Positions 24,034 to 36,333 of a stretch of DNA of 64,000 nt are shown piece after piece. The notes below the pieces were generated by a model that was not told where the DNA came from, made no database searches, and worked only from the letters and a program-made list of their open reading frames with translations. This DNA comes from Piper betle (taxonomy: Eukaryota; Streptophyta; Magnoliopsida; Piperales; Piperaceae). The stretch covers positions 390,501 to 454,500 of the forward strand of contig JAURVB010012658.1 in assembly GCA_033002965.1 (NCBI GenBank), in the 5' to 3' direction. The position numbers were made by a program, and so were the translations under genes. Positions within the stretch are counted from its first letter, which is position 1. Each line of letters begins with the position of its first letter.

Positions 24034-25380
24034 TTAAAAGACAAAAGATGAACCGGAACAAACTTGGGCATCAAAAGCTGAAGTTGGTGTTCGAGTGCTC
24101 GAGTGCTCTACATTAGGGTAGCGCAGACCTTTTTGTTAGGAAAAAAATGCAAGTAAACAAGTTTTCTAGCGAAGAGTAAAGCGCTACGGTGCTCTGTTCT
24201 AAGGTGCTTGAGCACGGGCAATGGGAATTATTTTTCTTCGGAAATTTGGTGGGTCCCACTTGGATATTTTTGTGGATAATTTATAATCATGATTAGGGGG
24301 TTTGAAGAGAAGGAACTTTTGGATGGCTTTTGATGGCACGAAAGACGAAGCGGAGCGGTGAAGAATATGGATTGGAGCGAATAAGACTTTTTTAAAAGAG
24401 TTTGTAATCAAATGATTGTTATCGTGGATCATTTATTTTATTCTGTTCTTAATGCAATGAGTGGAGTGACTATTTATTGTTAGATCTAAAAATTTAATTT
24501 TTTCTTGAGATAGAGAGATTGAATTTATCATTTAATAGAATAGCCTTTGTTCATAGTTGTTGAGTGATTTACATGTGAGATAAAGATACATCAATATATC
24601 TTGGGTAACTAATAAAGGCTATGATTAAAATATTATTTTATATGCATAATTTCAAAGAGATATACAAATTGGGTACAAATAATAAATTTATGATTGATTG
24701 AGATATTTTCATGAATATTTATTTCCCTTTGTTAATGGCTCATGTTTGCAATTCATAGATGAAAATTATGATTTAATCATTTTAGAGCACTCAGTGATAT
24801 TAGAAATCATAAGTTTGTCGTTTTGAAGTCAATATTTGATTTAACTATTACACATTAGTTCAGTTTTAGTTTTAATTCTTAACTTAATTGAGCTTTGAAA
24901 TCATTTTCATTTAAGTATAATTAATTAAATTAGTTTTAGTAATTAAAAATTTATAGTGTAAATTTTTCGTAAAACGATACTTTCTTACCACTTTTTTTAC
25001 TTGATTCAGCACATATAGAATGGTTATCATTATATAAAATTTTCACATTATTGCCTCTATAAAATGGTTATCATCTTATATTTATCGTAGCCCCATGGTT
25101 AGATATGGCTAACCGCCCTTTTCACTAGCCATACCGTAACCAAATAGTTAAAATATTTTTCTAAAATATCAATGGCTAACGGCCAGACTATCCTGCCGTC
25201 CTTGCAGATGCCAGCTATTAAATTTTTTTTTAAAATGCTTGGCAATTAGTGACGACCAATGGCAAGGGCATCTAGATTCAGTTGCTCTAAGGCCAAATCT
25301 AGCCTATGGCGACTAACCTAGGTACCCAACCACCTCCACCAGAGCTAAGTAGCCATTGTTCAAGGCTAGGTTATTTAAAA
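24034..25380. repeat. About 1.35-kb tandem repeat unit, copy B
   Basis: Second copy of the unit. It carries point differences, a deletion near 24400 (copy A has a longer T-rich segment at 23040-23080) and a local rearrangement near 25005-25060 around GAATGGTTATCAT. Its end, CAAGGCTAGGTTATTT, matches the A/B junction. Confidence 0.85.
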
Positions 25381-27727
25381 AATATTTTTTCAATGGCAGG
25401 GTAGTTTCAATACTATAATTAAAATTTCCATTTGTTTTTTTATATGCAAAATGCTGCGTCTGTGCATTATAACGTGAGAACAAACATACACAAACATCTA
25501 TAACCACTATATTATTGAGTTAATCCTATGTCAATTATGGAGAAGATTGATGACTTTTATATATATATATATTAATAAGAAAATCTTATCCCTAAATTAT
25601 CTTTCGATTAAGAGATACATGTGACACATATTCTTTACTATAACATGTGGGCTTCACGGCAAGTCAAATAGGTTGAGTTGGAGTCTCCAAAACCTTATTG
25701 TAACGTATATGTAACAGCTTCTTGTAATTTGTGTAAATACTTTTGCTACCAATAGAGGGTTCTTATCGTCGGTTCGGAAAAAACAGAGGTTTCGGTCCAT
25801 ATCATATACGGCTTTGTTTGAGACAGTTTCTCTCTTCCGTAAATAAATAAATAATAATGTGGATAGGCTTTTGCACCTTGGTTAGCCCACTTCATGCATG
25901 TTCTGAGGCTTTGTGGGCTATATTGGTGAACGTTTTCGTTGATGGTTGATTTTGGCCCACTATGCATATAAACGTAATGAGATTGGCCCTCCTGCTCAGA
26001 AAGCCGGATTCTGGAACGTCACATGAAACCAATAAGTTATTAAGTGAAACTAATTGTTAAATATTAATTAACTAACATAGTATAATTTTTAACAGGTGAC
26101 AGAAAAGCGAACAGTGTAGAATTTTTTTGGGCGGGTCCCAAAGTGGCAGTAGAGTTAGTCTCCATCTATAAATTATTCATTAATTTAATAGAATATATAT
26201 ATATATATATGTGCACAGCTACACATACAAGTTGATGCTTATCAGTTTTTTTGCCAAGTGCGGCTACAGTCCAAGGGCACCGACCCGCCGACGTATGAGA
26301 GGAAAACCTCGTATCGTCGTCCAAAATGGTTAAGCATATACCACCACGGTGTACCCTCCACCCCTCTCCCCATTTCATGAATATTCCACATTAATCCAAT
26401 TCCTCCTTTCCCGTTTCCAACCACCACCCTTGTCAAGACTCATGTGCGCTTTCTGGTGGGTGGTGATGGAGAAAGTTGACTCCCTCTCGTCACCCATCGC
26501 ACACATGACTATCTCTATCTCTCCCCATGCCCGCTCTTCGCTCTCCCTCTCTTTCTGTCTCTCTCTTCCAAGTTTTCTAATATATAAAAAATAAAAGAAA
26601 ACCATCCGTATGCCGTATATTTTATAATTAGTTAGTTAATTTGATGTATTACGTCAGAATTCTATGTATGTGGTATGGATTTGTAATAGATCTAAGTATA
26701 TTTTACTAGTTAGTATTAGTTTAAAAGGTACTGATAGTTTAATAGGATGTTATGTTGCTTTGATGTTAGCCTTTATATTATATATGGCCTATAATGTAAA
26801 TTGAAGCGATTATAGTACAAAATGCGAGATCAGCACATTTTAGAAAAAAAATTTTATTTGCTTTCTTATTAATAAAATATATGTAAGGTATTGCAAACCG
26901 CGTGCCCATCCACGCATTAATGTTTGTGTTTTCTATATAAGATTTTGTACGTTAAAATCCCAACAAGTCTTATCAAGAGTTTAGTTTGTGGAACAAATTA
27001 TAAAAGAGCTTGGATTGTTGAACTATGGTTGGTAGAGCATTTTTTAGAAGATCAAGATTGTTCATATTTTGTTAAGATGGCTTTTAGGCAGTGCTAACAA
27101 AAGTGTTCCTTCTATGCGAGTAAAGGAGATGTGTTAGAAGTTATAATCATGAGAGATAAATAACATTCTATATGAGTGGGGAGGAGAGAATAGTTGAGAT
27201 ATTTTCCTCAGGTAGTCGATAATGATGCATCAATGGGTGTTCGATAGTAGTGTAGAGTGAAAGTTTTTCCAATGAGTTTTCATATGGGCCGAGAATGGGA
27301 GATTCTAGAGGTTATATTTTCTTCCCATGTGAAAGATGCTAAAATCAACCCTACTATTTTCATATAATTCGGAAGGGGAGAATTATTGAACTCTCTTATC
27401 ATATGATGAATGTGACAAAGCGTACAACTATATAGTAAGTCGCAAAGACATGAAATTATTTTATGAGGTACGAAGAATTCGAGAAGAATTATAAAAGACG
27501 AAGAAGATATTCATTAGTGAGAATTTTAATGCTCAGGGATGAGTATTTGGTGTTGGCTTTTCATACATGAGAGATTGGTCATATTTTGAGTATATGTCTT
27601 GCATCTATTGTTTATAAATATATAGCTATATATTAGTGTAAACAACTGAACCAAACTGAGTGTATTATTGTGTGCTTGAGTGTATAATTGTGTGCTTCAC
27701 TGTGAATTTTTATAGTTGGCGTAACAC
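25381..27727. other. Intergenic region, no gene recognised
   Basis: AT-rich, with (TA)n near 25560-25571 and 26193-26210. A CT-rich stretch at 26350-26580 makes unconvincing frames on both strands. No domain, RNA gene or element termini were seen. Confidence 0.5.
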
Positions 27728-30480
27728 CCAAAATTTGGCGCACTAGTGAATCGAACCATAATGTTACAGGTCACCAGATTAAGTCGGTTAACTCGAACCT
27801 AACCCAAATGGAGCTACTCTCTTCGTCTTAAAATAGAAGATAATTATCGTTATGTATGCATGAGATACAAAAACCCTAACAGAATACTACATGAATAGCA
27901 AGACAAACAATTCACACTCAAAGACAATCACGAGAAAATCGATAAAATTTATAAAACTAAAAGTGTAATAAGAGGCTAACCTGTCAAAACAACACTACAT
28001 AAGTATATCACCAAACCATCCAAATTCTTCATTTCATACCAAACTAAAGTGATATCAACGAAATCTATTTTACATCAACTGGGTCTTGACCCATGTGTTT
28101 ATCTTATCGTTCACTGTTATCATATTCATAAATTCATATTCCTAAATTGGGTCTTGACCCATTCTACTGATCTCATCTATCACATTGGTTACAACATTTT
28201 CAACAATTTAAGTCATTTCAATATTATACAACATGTTACATCATAACCAAAATCATACATTATATCAAACACATGTCGTATCAGATTTGTGTGTGTGCAT
28301 ATGTAGTCATTGCTCCTCCATCAAGACTGACATATTAGACTCCTATTTCTTACTTACATATATACTAGAAAATTGTTTCTAACGAGTGATATTGGTCTAA
28401 AAATAACTATAACAAACTGATAAATGGGAGCTGACTTTCATTTTGAAGAAAACAATTTTATAACTTCTACTGAACTCTCATAAGGGCATCTAGTAGGGAG
28501 CCATCAGGCCGCAGACCCAACAACATCCTCAAGTGACTAGTTTGTGATGTCTCTTTTGACATTTTCTCATTGTTTCTTTTTATCCCTTGAGACTACCAGT
28601 ATATCTTAAGTCCTCTCCTTTCCTCCATATATCTCCTGGCCATAAGTACGAAGGCCAAGTTCTCTCAGGCAATCGCTTTCAGTACCCTTTTAACCACATG
28701 TCCAGATGTGCGTTGCACTAATAGTACCAGTAAACCTCCACGTTTTTTCAGGTGTGAGGAAACTCAAAACGTGGAGTTGTCAAGATCCCTCAAGAATGAA
28801 TAACCCACTCACTAATCCAGCCTTTTGTGACTGGCATGTGTACCCACTCATGGTATGTGCAAGTTAATTTCACCATTTTTCGTCTTACTAAAAAATCAAT
28901 AAATTTATACATAAGCCTGAGAAAGGATTTAATATTATAGGCCCGAAGGCAACTTGCTGTAGATCTTATTTTCGAAATCAGATTCGAGGGATCTCATCCT
29001 CAAAGATTATTAATCTGAAAAACTATTGGTTAAATAACCCAAGTTAAGTAGCATCCGATGAAACACGACTTAACTTATCTCGCAATTAGTAAAATAAATC
29101 AAAATATAATAAGCGATAAACCAGGGGTGAGTTCTAAATAGACCTAATAGAAACTCTAAGGGAGGCCACGAGCCTAGGCGGTAAACTCCTACTTCTTACT
29201 CACAAAATCAAACTAAATGCTAACCCACAATCTAGCTATATAATGCATGAATGAAATAGATACATGAAAATCATTACAAAATCATGAATACTATAATTAT
29301 TAATATTCATATGAATCAATCAACAAATGAATTAAATTAACAATTAACAATTTAAAATTCTTCTTATTATTACTTTTAGCTAGGTGACTATGTCACAATT
29401 CCTAAACTTATCATCATTTCACGTTAATCATCATTAAATTGGATTAATAGCCTTAATGATGATTAATTAGCTTAGTAATCATATTTATTATATTTTATCC
29501 TTAATTAAGTTTTCTAATCCTAATTATGCTATTCCACATCCAATTTCTACTATGAATTAACTTCCTAATCATTAATAATTAACTGATATAGTTATAATAC
29601 TAATACACAATTATCACAATTTCTAACATCATTTATATCATAATTAATTTTACAATCAGATAATTCAAATTATCATTAATCATTATTAATTCTAACTTAC
29701 ATGATAAATTCATTAATCAACTTATAATTATCAAAAATTTCAAAATTAACATATTAACAAAAATATGAAAAATTCTTAAAATTATGAATGATATGCATAA
29801 TGATTAAAATAAATTAAAAATCTCAAATTTAAAAAATGATAAGCATTTCATAATGATTCAATGTGAAATTGTCAACGACGGCGGTCAAATCGACCAGTAA
29901 GGAAAAGACTGGAGTTAGGTGGGGTCTAGGTCTTATGGCTGGGCCGGCTGGCTGGAAATTGGCCAGCGGCAGTGGAGAATTGCCGATGGTGGCCAAAGTA
30001 GTGGTAGGAAGGGCGAGTGAGGCAAGGGAAAGAGAAGGGAAAAGGAGAGGAGGGAGAGGTCGACGGGGGAGGAAGTTGGTTGGTGGTGGCGAGGTGGCAG
30101 GGACCAGAAACGGCAAGGAGCGGTAGCAATGAACAAGGGTAGGAGGATGAAGAAGGGAGGAAGGAAGGGAAGAAGGAAGGGAAGGGGATGTTGGGCGATG
30201 GCTTGGTCGGGGAAGGGAGGCCGAGGGCATAGACAGGGACGAGCTGTCGGTGGCAACTAGGAATGGCATGCCGCAGTGAATAGAGTAAGGAGGAAGAAGG
30301 GGAAGGAGGGGAAAGGAGGAGATAGGTGAGGGGGAATTAGGCCGGGCTAAGCGACATCAGCACTGGCTGGCGATGGTGGCGTGTCCAAAACAAGGGAAGG
30401 GGCGTGGTGTCGGTTGCTTGGGAGAAAGGGAAGGTGAAGTGTTGGGGTAAAATTAGGGCAAGGGTAATTTCATAACAAAA
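27728..30480 (-). mobile_element. Probable solo LTR of a large Ty3/gypsy-type element (minus orientation)
   Basis: At 27728 the plus strand reads GTAACACCCAAAATTT; on the minus strand this is a ...GGGTGTTAC end, common for long gypsy LTRs. Moving left on the minus strand from 30480 there is a CT-rich, GC-rich leader-like stretch (30480-29860), then AT-rich sequence, then a mixed segment ending at 27728. A roughly 2.7-kb non-coding block of this composition fits known long LTRs of chromoviral gypsy elements. The other end and a target-site duplication were not found, so this rests on composition and one terminus. The Pro/Ser-rich open frames at 29829-30269 are low-complexity and not treated as genes. 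Confidence 0.38.
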
Positions 30481-33082
30481 ATTTGACTCGCTCCTGACTC
30501 AAGTTAGTAATACAAAATAAATACCAAAAAATATAAAATAAAATAATTGAGTTATAACTCGAATGACATGCTCTAAACCTATTAACCCACCCAAAAATAA
30601 TAAATAACACATCCTAATGTAATAAATGACCTAATTCTAATTCTATAGTCAACTAAACATAATAATAAAAAATTGGGTGTACTCTTATATACTATGCTAA
30701 TTCATTTTGCTATTGTCTTACAAATGCTATCATCATATACTTAGGTACATATGATCCTCATGGTTCATAAAATATGGTCAGCCTTGACTTAACACGCATA
30801 TTTTGAAACTGACTCAAATGAAAAACAACAAGTTGAACCAACTGATTTTAATTATAAAACTCTGATTCGATTTGCGAGTTTTATAGTGAGACCCTCTCTT
30901 TCTCTCTTGAAGGAGGGAGAGTCTCTCCTCCCAAGGTATTGGTCTTCCCAATTGAATGTGTATCCTAATTGGAAATATATAAGTTTTGTTTAATGTAAAA
31001 CATTGCTAGACAATGATGAAGTGAATTCCGTTTAAAGGAGAATATTATCAAACGATGATGGGATGAGTTCTAGCTCATCTAGATGTAGATGTGTGTATTG
31101 GCGTCATTCGATGTTTATGCCCATTATTTATTCTCGTGGATGGTTTATGATTTTTCCCTCTAACTTTGAGAGTTCCGTGTTAAATTAGTGTGTATTCTCT
31201 ATCGTTTATACTTTATTATTTTATCTTGTCAAATATAAAATAAGAAGGTGAGTGAAAATCCTCAACACTGAGAAATCGTTGCATTCATATGCTATCTTTG
31301 CTTTTCTTTTTATTTTAATTTGAGGTAAACAATTTTTATTCCAATTATAGAGGAGACAAAATTTTGGGTATATCCGGTACACGGAACTACAAGAAACATC
31401 AAATCACACAATCATGCACTAAGTTGGCAGACGAGTACTAAATTTGATAATTTCATTATTATTAATTTTAGTGCATAAAAATTAATGGGCAAACATTCTG
31501 CTATGATTTAAACACCTTTAAATTAATCTTTTCAATAGCGAAATATAATATACAATTGCAGTTGGAAATTGGAATATATAACTCCATTCATTTGACTTGT
31601 CAAATTTTGACCCCTAGTAATCCTTTGGAAAAATACTATATATTTTCCCGTTATTTACATGAATACGTATAATATTGCAGTTATATACGCTTAATTGTGA
31701 GTCAAGTAAATATATTGATGAGAGATATATTCGACACCACGCATCCGTGTCGTATGTGTATAATAACTGCGTACAATATTTGATCGAATAATTGAGATAT
31801 AGCTGGCTGGATAGATCTAATAAAACACAAGGAAAGAACTAATTAAGCTGATTCGGATCAAGTGAATGGGAGCATGATGACATATAGGGGATAGTCATCT
31901 TAGTCTGCCGAAAGCTGCAGGGGCAGCTCCAACTTTGGGAGACCAGAAGATGCATATTGTGTGTGACACGACTGTGCAGAACGGGTGTGTAGAAATTAAA
32001 CTGGGTGGCGCAATTAAACCAAAGAAGCTTTAATTTCCCATCGTCCTCCTAATTTGTACCGACATGTCTGTTAGGCGGTCTCCCCTCCACAAGACGTCAC
32101 CTCCTTAATATATTAGCAGCGGTACTACTGTTACACCCCTTTTTTGACCCTTTCTTGGATTTTTCTTCCCCTTTGAATATTATTGTCCTTAAATTCTCAG
32201 GGTCTAATAAGAAGGGATCCACCTTCCAATGCAGGCCTCACATTCTCATGTTTCTCTTAATTAATTATCATATTCTCCTCTCCACATGATGCATATAGCG
32301 TGCTAATTACACATACATATATAAAAATAAGAAGGCCGTTAACTAATTTTCACAATTATACTCTTGTCTTAACGCAACAAATTTTTAGTTAATTAATACA
32401 CAAGATAGATCACTTTCCCATCCTTTAACTAATTTAGGATTTTTCATGACGGTATCTAGTTTGTTTTTTTAAAAATAAAAATAAATGGTTTCATTTCCAC
32501 GGTGCATGCGCAAATGAATTGATCGTCCGTGCCCGTGTGGTTTAAGTTTATGATATGTTGTGTATAAATAATACGTGACCAATTGCATGGATATATGTCT
32601 GCATTGTGAACAGCAAGGGTCGAAACCGAAAGAAATGAATTTGTATCCATCTAGACGCAGAGAATGAAAGCATTAATCACAGAATTTATCAACCCACTTT
32701 CAAAATTGTCTTGCTCCGGGAATGGTTGAGGCCATGCCTAATCGAACAAGGATAAGCACATCTCCTGTAGTTGTAGTAAACTTGACCCATTGATCCTTTG
32801 ACTTTTTCAGTAATTATTGCTCTATTAGCCTACTGTGAAAATACATTTCTTATTTTTCTTTTAAATAAATACGATAATGATATTTTTTACCGGAATGTGG
32901 CGATATCATTATATCCTGTGGTAACTTTAGAGATTGTCTATTTATTTCCTAAGTACTTTGGTTGATATAAAAAATTTTGAAAAAAAGAACAGACAAGGGG
33001 TGAGAACATTACCCCTAGTTGTAATACAAGAATCGTAAAATAATACGGACTTAATCCACTCTATTTTCAAAAAGAAGATTTA

Positions 33083-33114
<32 letters not shown>

Positions 33115-33120
33115 CATAGT
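30481..33120. other. Intergenic region, no gene recognised
   Basis: AT-rich sequence with no domain-bearing open frame. A (TA)n run lies at about 33089-33112. Confidence 0.5.
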
Positions 33121-33355
33121 ATAGTATAGGAATTTGCTTCCCTTCCCTCCCCTGCCTCCTCACCTCCATCCCTCCTTTCCTCCCCAGCCTACTACGTATC
33201 GCGTCCTTACATTCCCTCCCCCACAGACTCCCCAGCTTAGCTACTCAGTACCTCATTACCTCCAATTTGGGATCATCCGTATTAATTGGAATCTTTTGGA
33301 TAAACGAATTCCGTGTTCTCTGTTGTACTGGAGTTGCTTCCACACGATAAAGGTA
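33121..33355 (+). promoter_or_regulatory. Possible transcribed CT-rich leader exon with a strong splice donor
   Basis: After TATA-rich DNA (33089-33120) a strongly pyrimidine-rich stretch (33136-33240) runs to AAAG|GTAAGT at about 33351. This is typical of a plant 5' untranslated exon followed by an intron. The next same-strand gene is the WOX gene, whose ATG at 36334 lies downstream of a plausible acceptor (TTCATTTGTCAG at about 36253-36264). A 2.9-kb 5' UTR intron is possible, but a separate non-coding transcript or coincidence is equally allowed. Confidence 0.3.
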
Positions 33356-36333
33356 AGTTCTTCATTGTTTGTCTCCTTTCTTCTATTCCTTCAATATTAT
33401 TTCCGATCAATTCTATCTTTACTATTTTTTTCAACACCAATGGTCATTTTTTTCTACCCTCTAGCTACTACTTTCTCCATGTTTTAATTTTCTTCTTATT
33501 TTAATGATTTTTTGAATTATATATGAGGTTGAGTCTTTATTCTCTTTATATCGTATATAAAATATCAAATTTAAGATCTTTCCCTTCAAAATATTTGTTT
33601 CTTTTAAATAAAAAAAATGAATCCTTCTTACTACCTTTTACTCATTGAAACATGGTTTTCACATCTTTCCATTGTAAAATTGTGTTGTTTGTTTTTCTCA
33701 AAGGTTAGAATTAAGCACCTGCAAACTTTATTAATTTATGCATAAAATTAATCTTATTTTTTGAAAGAATATGTGTATTCTTTTATATTTTATCGACCAC
33801 TTCAAAGATATCTGTTTCTTAATTACGCTTTATCGTACGTGCTAATTTTCGGGATCTTAGTTTTATTTATACTTTTTGATCCCATGATTTGCTAAACCAA
33901 TGATTGATAATTTTGAGCTCTTTGTTTTGGTATAAATCCTAAGTTCAGAAAATGGTCCGTTATTTTATTTAATTTATCCTTTCTGGAAGAGATTAATTAT
34001 TTAACTTTGTGAATTAATTATTTTTATCACTTGAAAAGTTGGTTTTGATCGGCTATTATCCATCTTTTATTTGTTTCCTTTTTTTCTAAAAAAATGGGTA
34101 TGCCCATTTTTGTGTTTTAAGTTTTTAAGTTCTAATTAATAAAAAATATAATCCATGATATTTCCTCAAGTCTTTTTACAGTGAGAGACTTTGTGCATTC
34201 TTTTCATATGATTCCTAATGAGATGGTCAAATATATTTCTGTTTTTAAATGTTTCATTAGTTTGATGGTTTGGTGTATGTGGTTTAACTGATAGCAATTT
34301 CGCCATTGATTTATATTAAAACTCAATATCTTTTTTCAAAACAAATTCAATATATTTTAAAGCTTTTGATAATTGAAGGGGACAGATATTTGCTGTTATA
34401 TCGTTAGTAATAATTTTTTTTCCATGATTTAATCATGCATGCATCAGTTACTTAATGCTCAATATGATGAAACTAATGCAAAAGTTTATCAAGAACAAAG
34501 TAATGATTAAAATAACAAAGACACTACTTAGCCTAATATTATCGACTAGAATATTTCTTACTTTAAATTAAAAAATAAACTTTATCTTTAGTTCAATTTT
34601 TGAATATAAAGAAAAACTCTTTCAACTTAATTTTAATTCGCTACATTTTTTTATGAATTATAATTTAAAAATTCAAAATTTGGACCAGACTTGACATATC
34701 ATAGAATAGAGTTGACTTGGAGTTAACTCGAAGTCAACTTAGAGTTATTTTTATTAAATTTATAATTATGTAAATAAAAAAATATATGTCATGAGTATAT
34801 ATTGATCTCTTGACACTTGAAATTAATAAATTAATAATTTACATGAGTTAAAAATATTGATTTAGCTAATCTAGAAAAAATTAATTATATATTTTGATAA
34901 CTTTTATGATATGATTAGGGAAGTGAATTATTAAATTAGTTAGTATAGAATTATTTATGAAGTTTGACTCGGTAAGCTATAGAGTCAAATTGATTCAAAA
35001 AATGTTAAAGTAAAAAAGAATTTTAAAACTATATTATGAACATTAATTCATTTTTAACATTACTTTTTATGAACATTCATTATATGTACATTACTTACTT
35101 TTTAGAACTCGTATTACACAAAGGAATTGTATATAACATATATAATTATTGAACAAAAATATATATGCACGAAGAAAACAAACTTATTTTAGTGCGCAGG
35201 TCAACTTTATTGAGTTCCATATACAGACATGCATACGTATCGGAAGCTGCACGGATACATGGTACAAGTAGCAACTATAGATTTGAAAAAAAATTCAAGT
35301 AATTAACAACTATATATATTTACTTGATAGGAGATATGACTCTGTCCGTTAGAATGTTTAATATATTAAGACCGTACTATTTTTTGAAGATAAAATGAAA
35401 TTGTACTTAAATTTTGGCAAAGTCCAGTTAAATAACTTTTCATACTGTTTTCCATCAAAATATGATCATCAAGTACCTCAGTATATGTAGAGTTAATAGC
35501 TATATATATATATATATATCACACATACACATACACTATATATAAATATGTATTTTTTTTTGCTCCTTTTTATGTATATACATACATGTAGACATGATCA
35601 GATGCCGGAGTGAGAGGACAAATTGATCGGGACCCGGCCAGCCACACTTTTTGGTAAAATGTGTGCCCACTCAAGGCGACCCACACTGCGGTTGCCGTAT
35701 TGGGTGTGTGGCCGCCTCCCAGCCGTGGTACTCGCTGTGACATGTGCCATTATCATGCATGACAGTGTATCCCCACATCAACCCACTTATCCTAAACCCT
35801 AGCTAGCTAGTCATGAACTAGGCCGCGCCAACTACGTACCTGCTCTCGCTTCAGTATGATTCACATTGTTATGCCCTGAAAAATATATTATAAACAAAAT
35901 TTCATATGTTAAATGCCTGCCTGATACTGATCCTGTAATTAATTGGCGTACGTCAACATATATATGCAGTAAATTTGAAGGCAGTGAATAGATTTTAATA
36001 TGTATATGTAGTTGTTTAGCTATGAATATAAGCATGCTTTGACTATTTATTCAGTAGTTAAATCAACCGTTCATGTTATATGTATTTTTGGGTTCATACA
36101 TAAATATCTTTCCCGAGTTTTTATTTTTATTTTTTCCTGCAGCTTTCCTTTCCCTAATTGAGATAGCTAGCCGTAGCAAAAATTAATTATTTAATTGTGA
36201 CATATTAATTAATCCTTAATTAACTTAACGATATTGACGTTGCGCGTCGTCTTCATTTGTCAGAGAGTAATAATAGTAAGTCATAATTTTGGATCGATTC
36301 GATCGTAAGTATCGCTAGCAAGCATAGTCAGGC
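33356..36333. other. Region upstream of the WOX gene
   Basis: AT-rich, containing the dispersed repeat at 34675-35040 and a (TA)n tract at 35501-35518. The proximal part (about 35600-36330) is the presumed WOX promoter and leader. No other gene is seen. Confidence 0.5.
34675..35040. repeat. Dispersed non-coding repeat (copy 2), related to 14530-14930
   Basis: Collinear blocks in the same direction as 14530-14930, at clearly lower identity than the 12.4/14.1 kb pair. This suggests an older, multi-copy non-autonomous element. No termini were defined. Confidence 0.55.

Noticed and set aside
27027..27060. GGTTGGTAGAGCA string resembling a tRNA D-arm/B-box context
   Set aside because: No acceptor stem, anticodon stem or T-loop (GGTTCGA) follows at the right spacing.
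29829..30269. 146-codon Pro/Ser/Leu-rich minus frame
   Set aside because: All frames of the CT-rich block are open; composition is typical of LTR or leader DNA rather than a protein.
33134..33487. 117-codon plus frame MLPFPPLPPHLHP...
   Set aside because: Low-complexity Pro-rich start from a CT-rich tract, running through a good splice donor; more like a non-coding leader.
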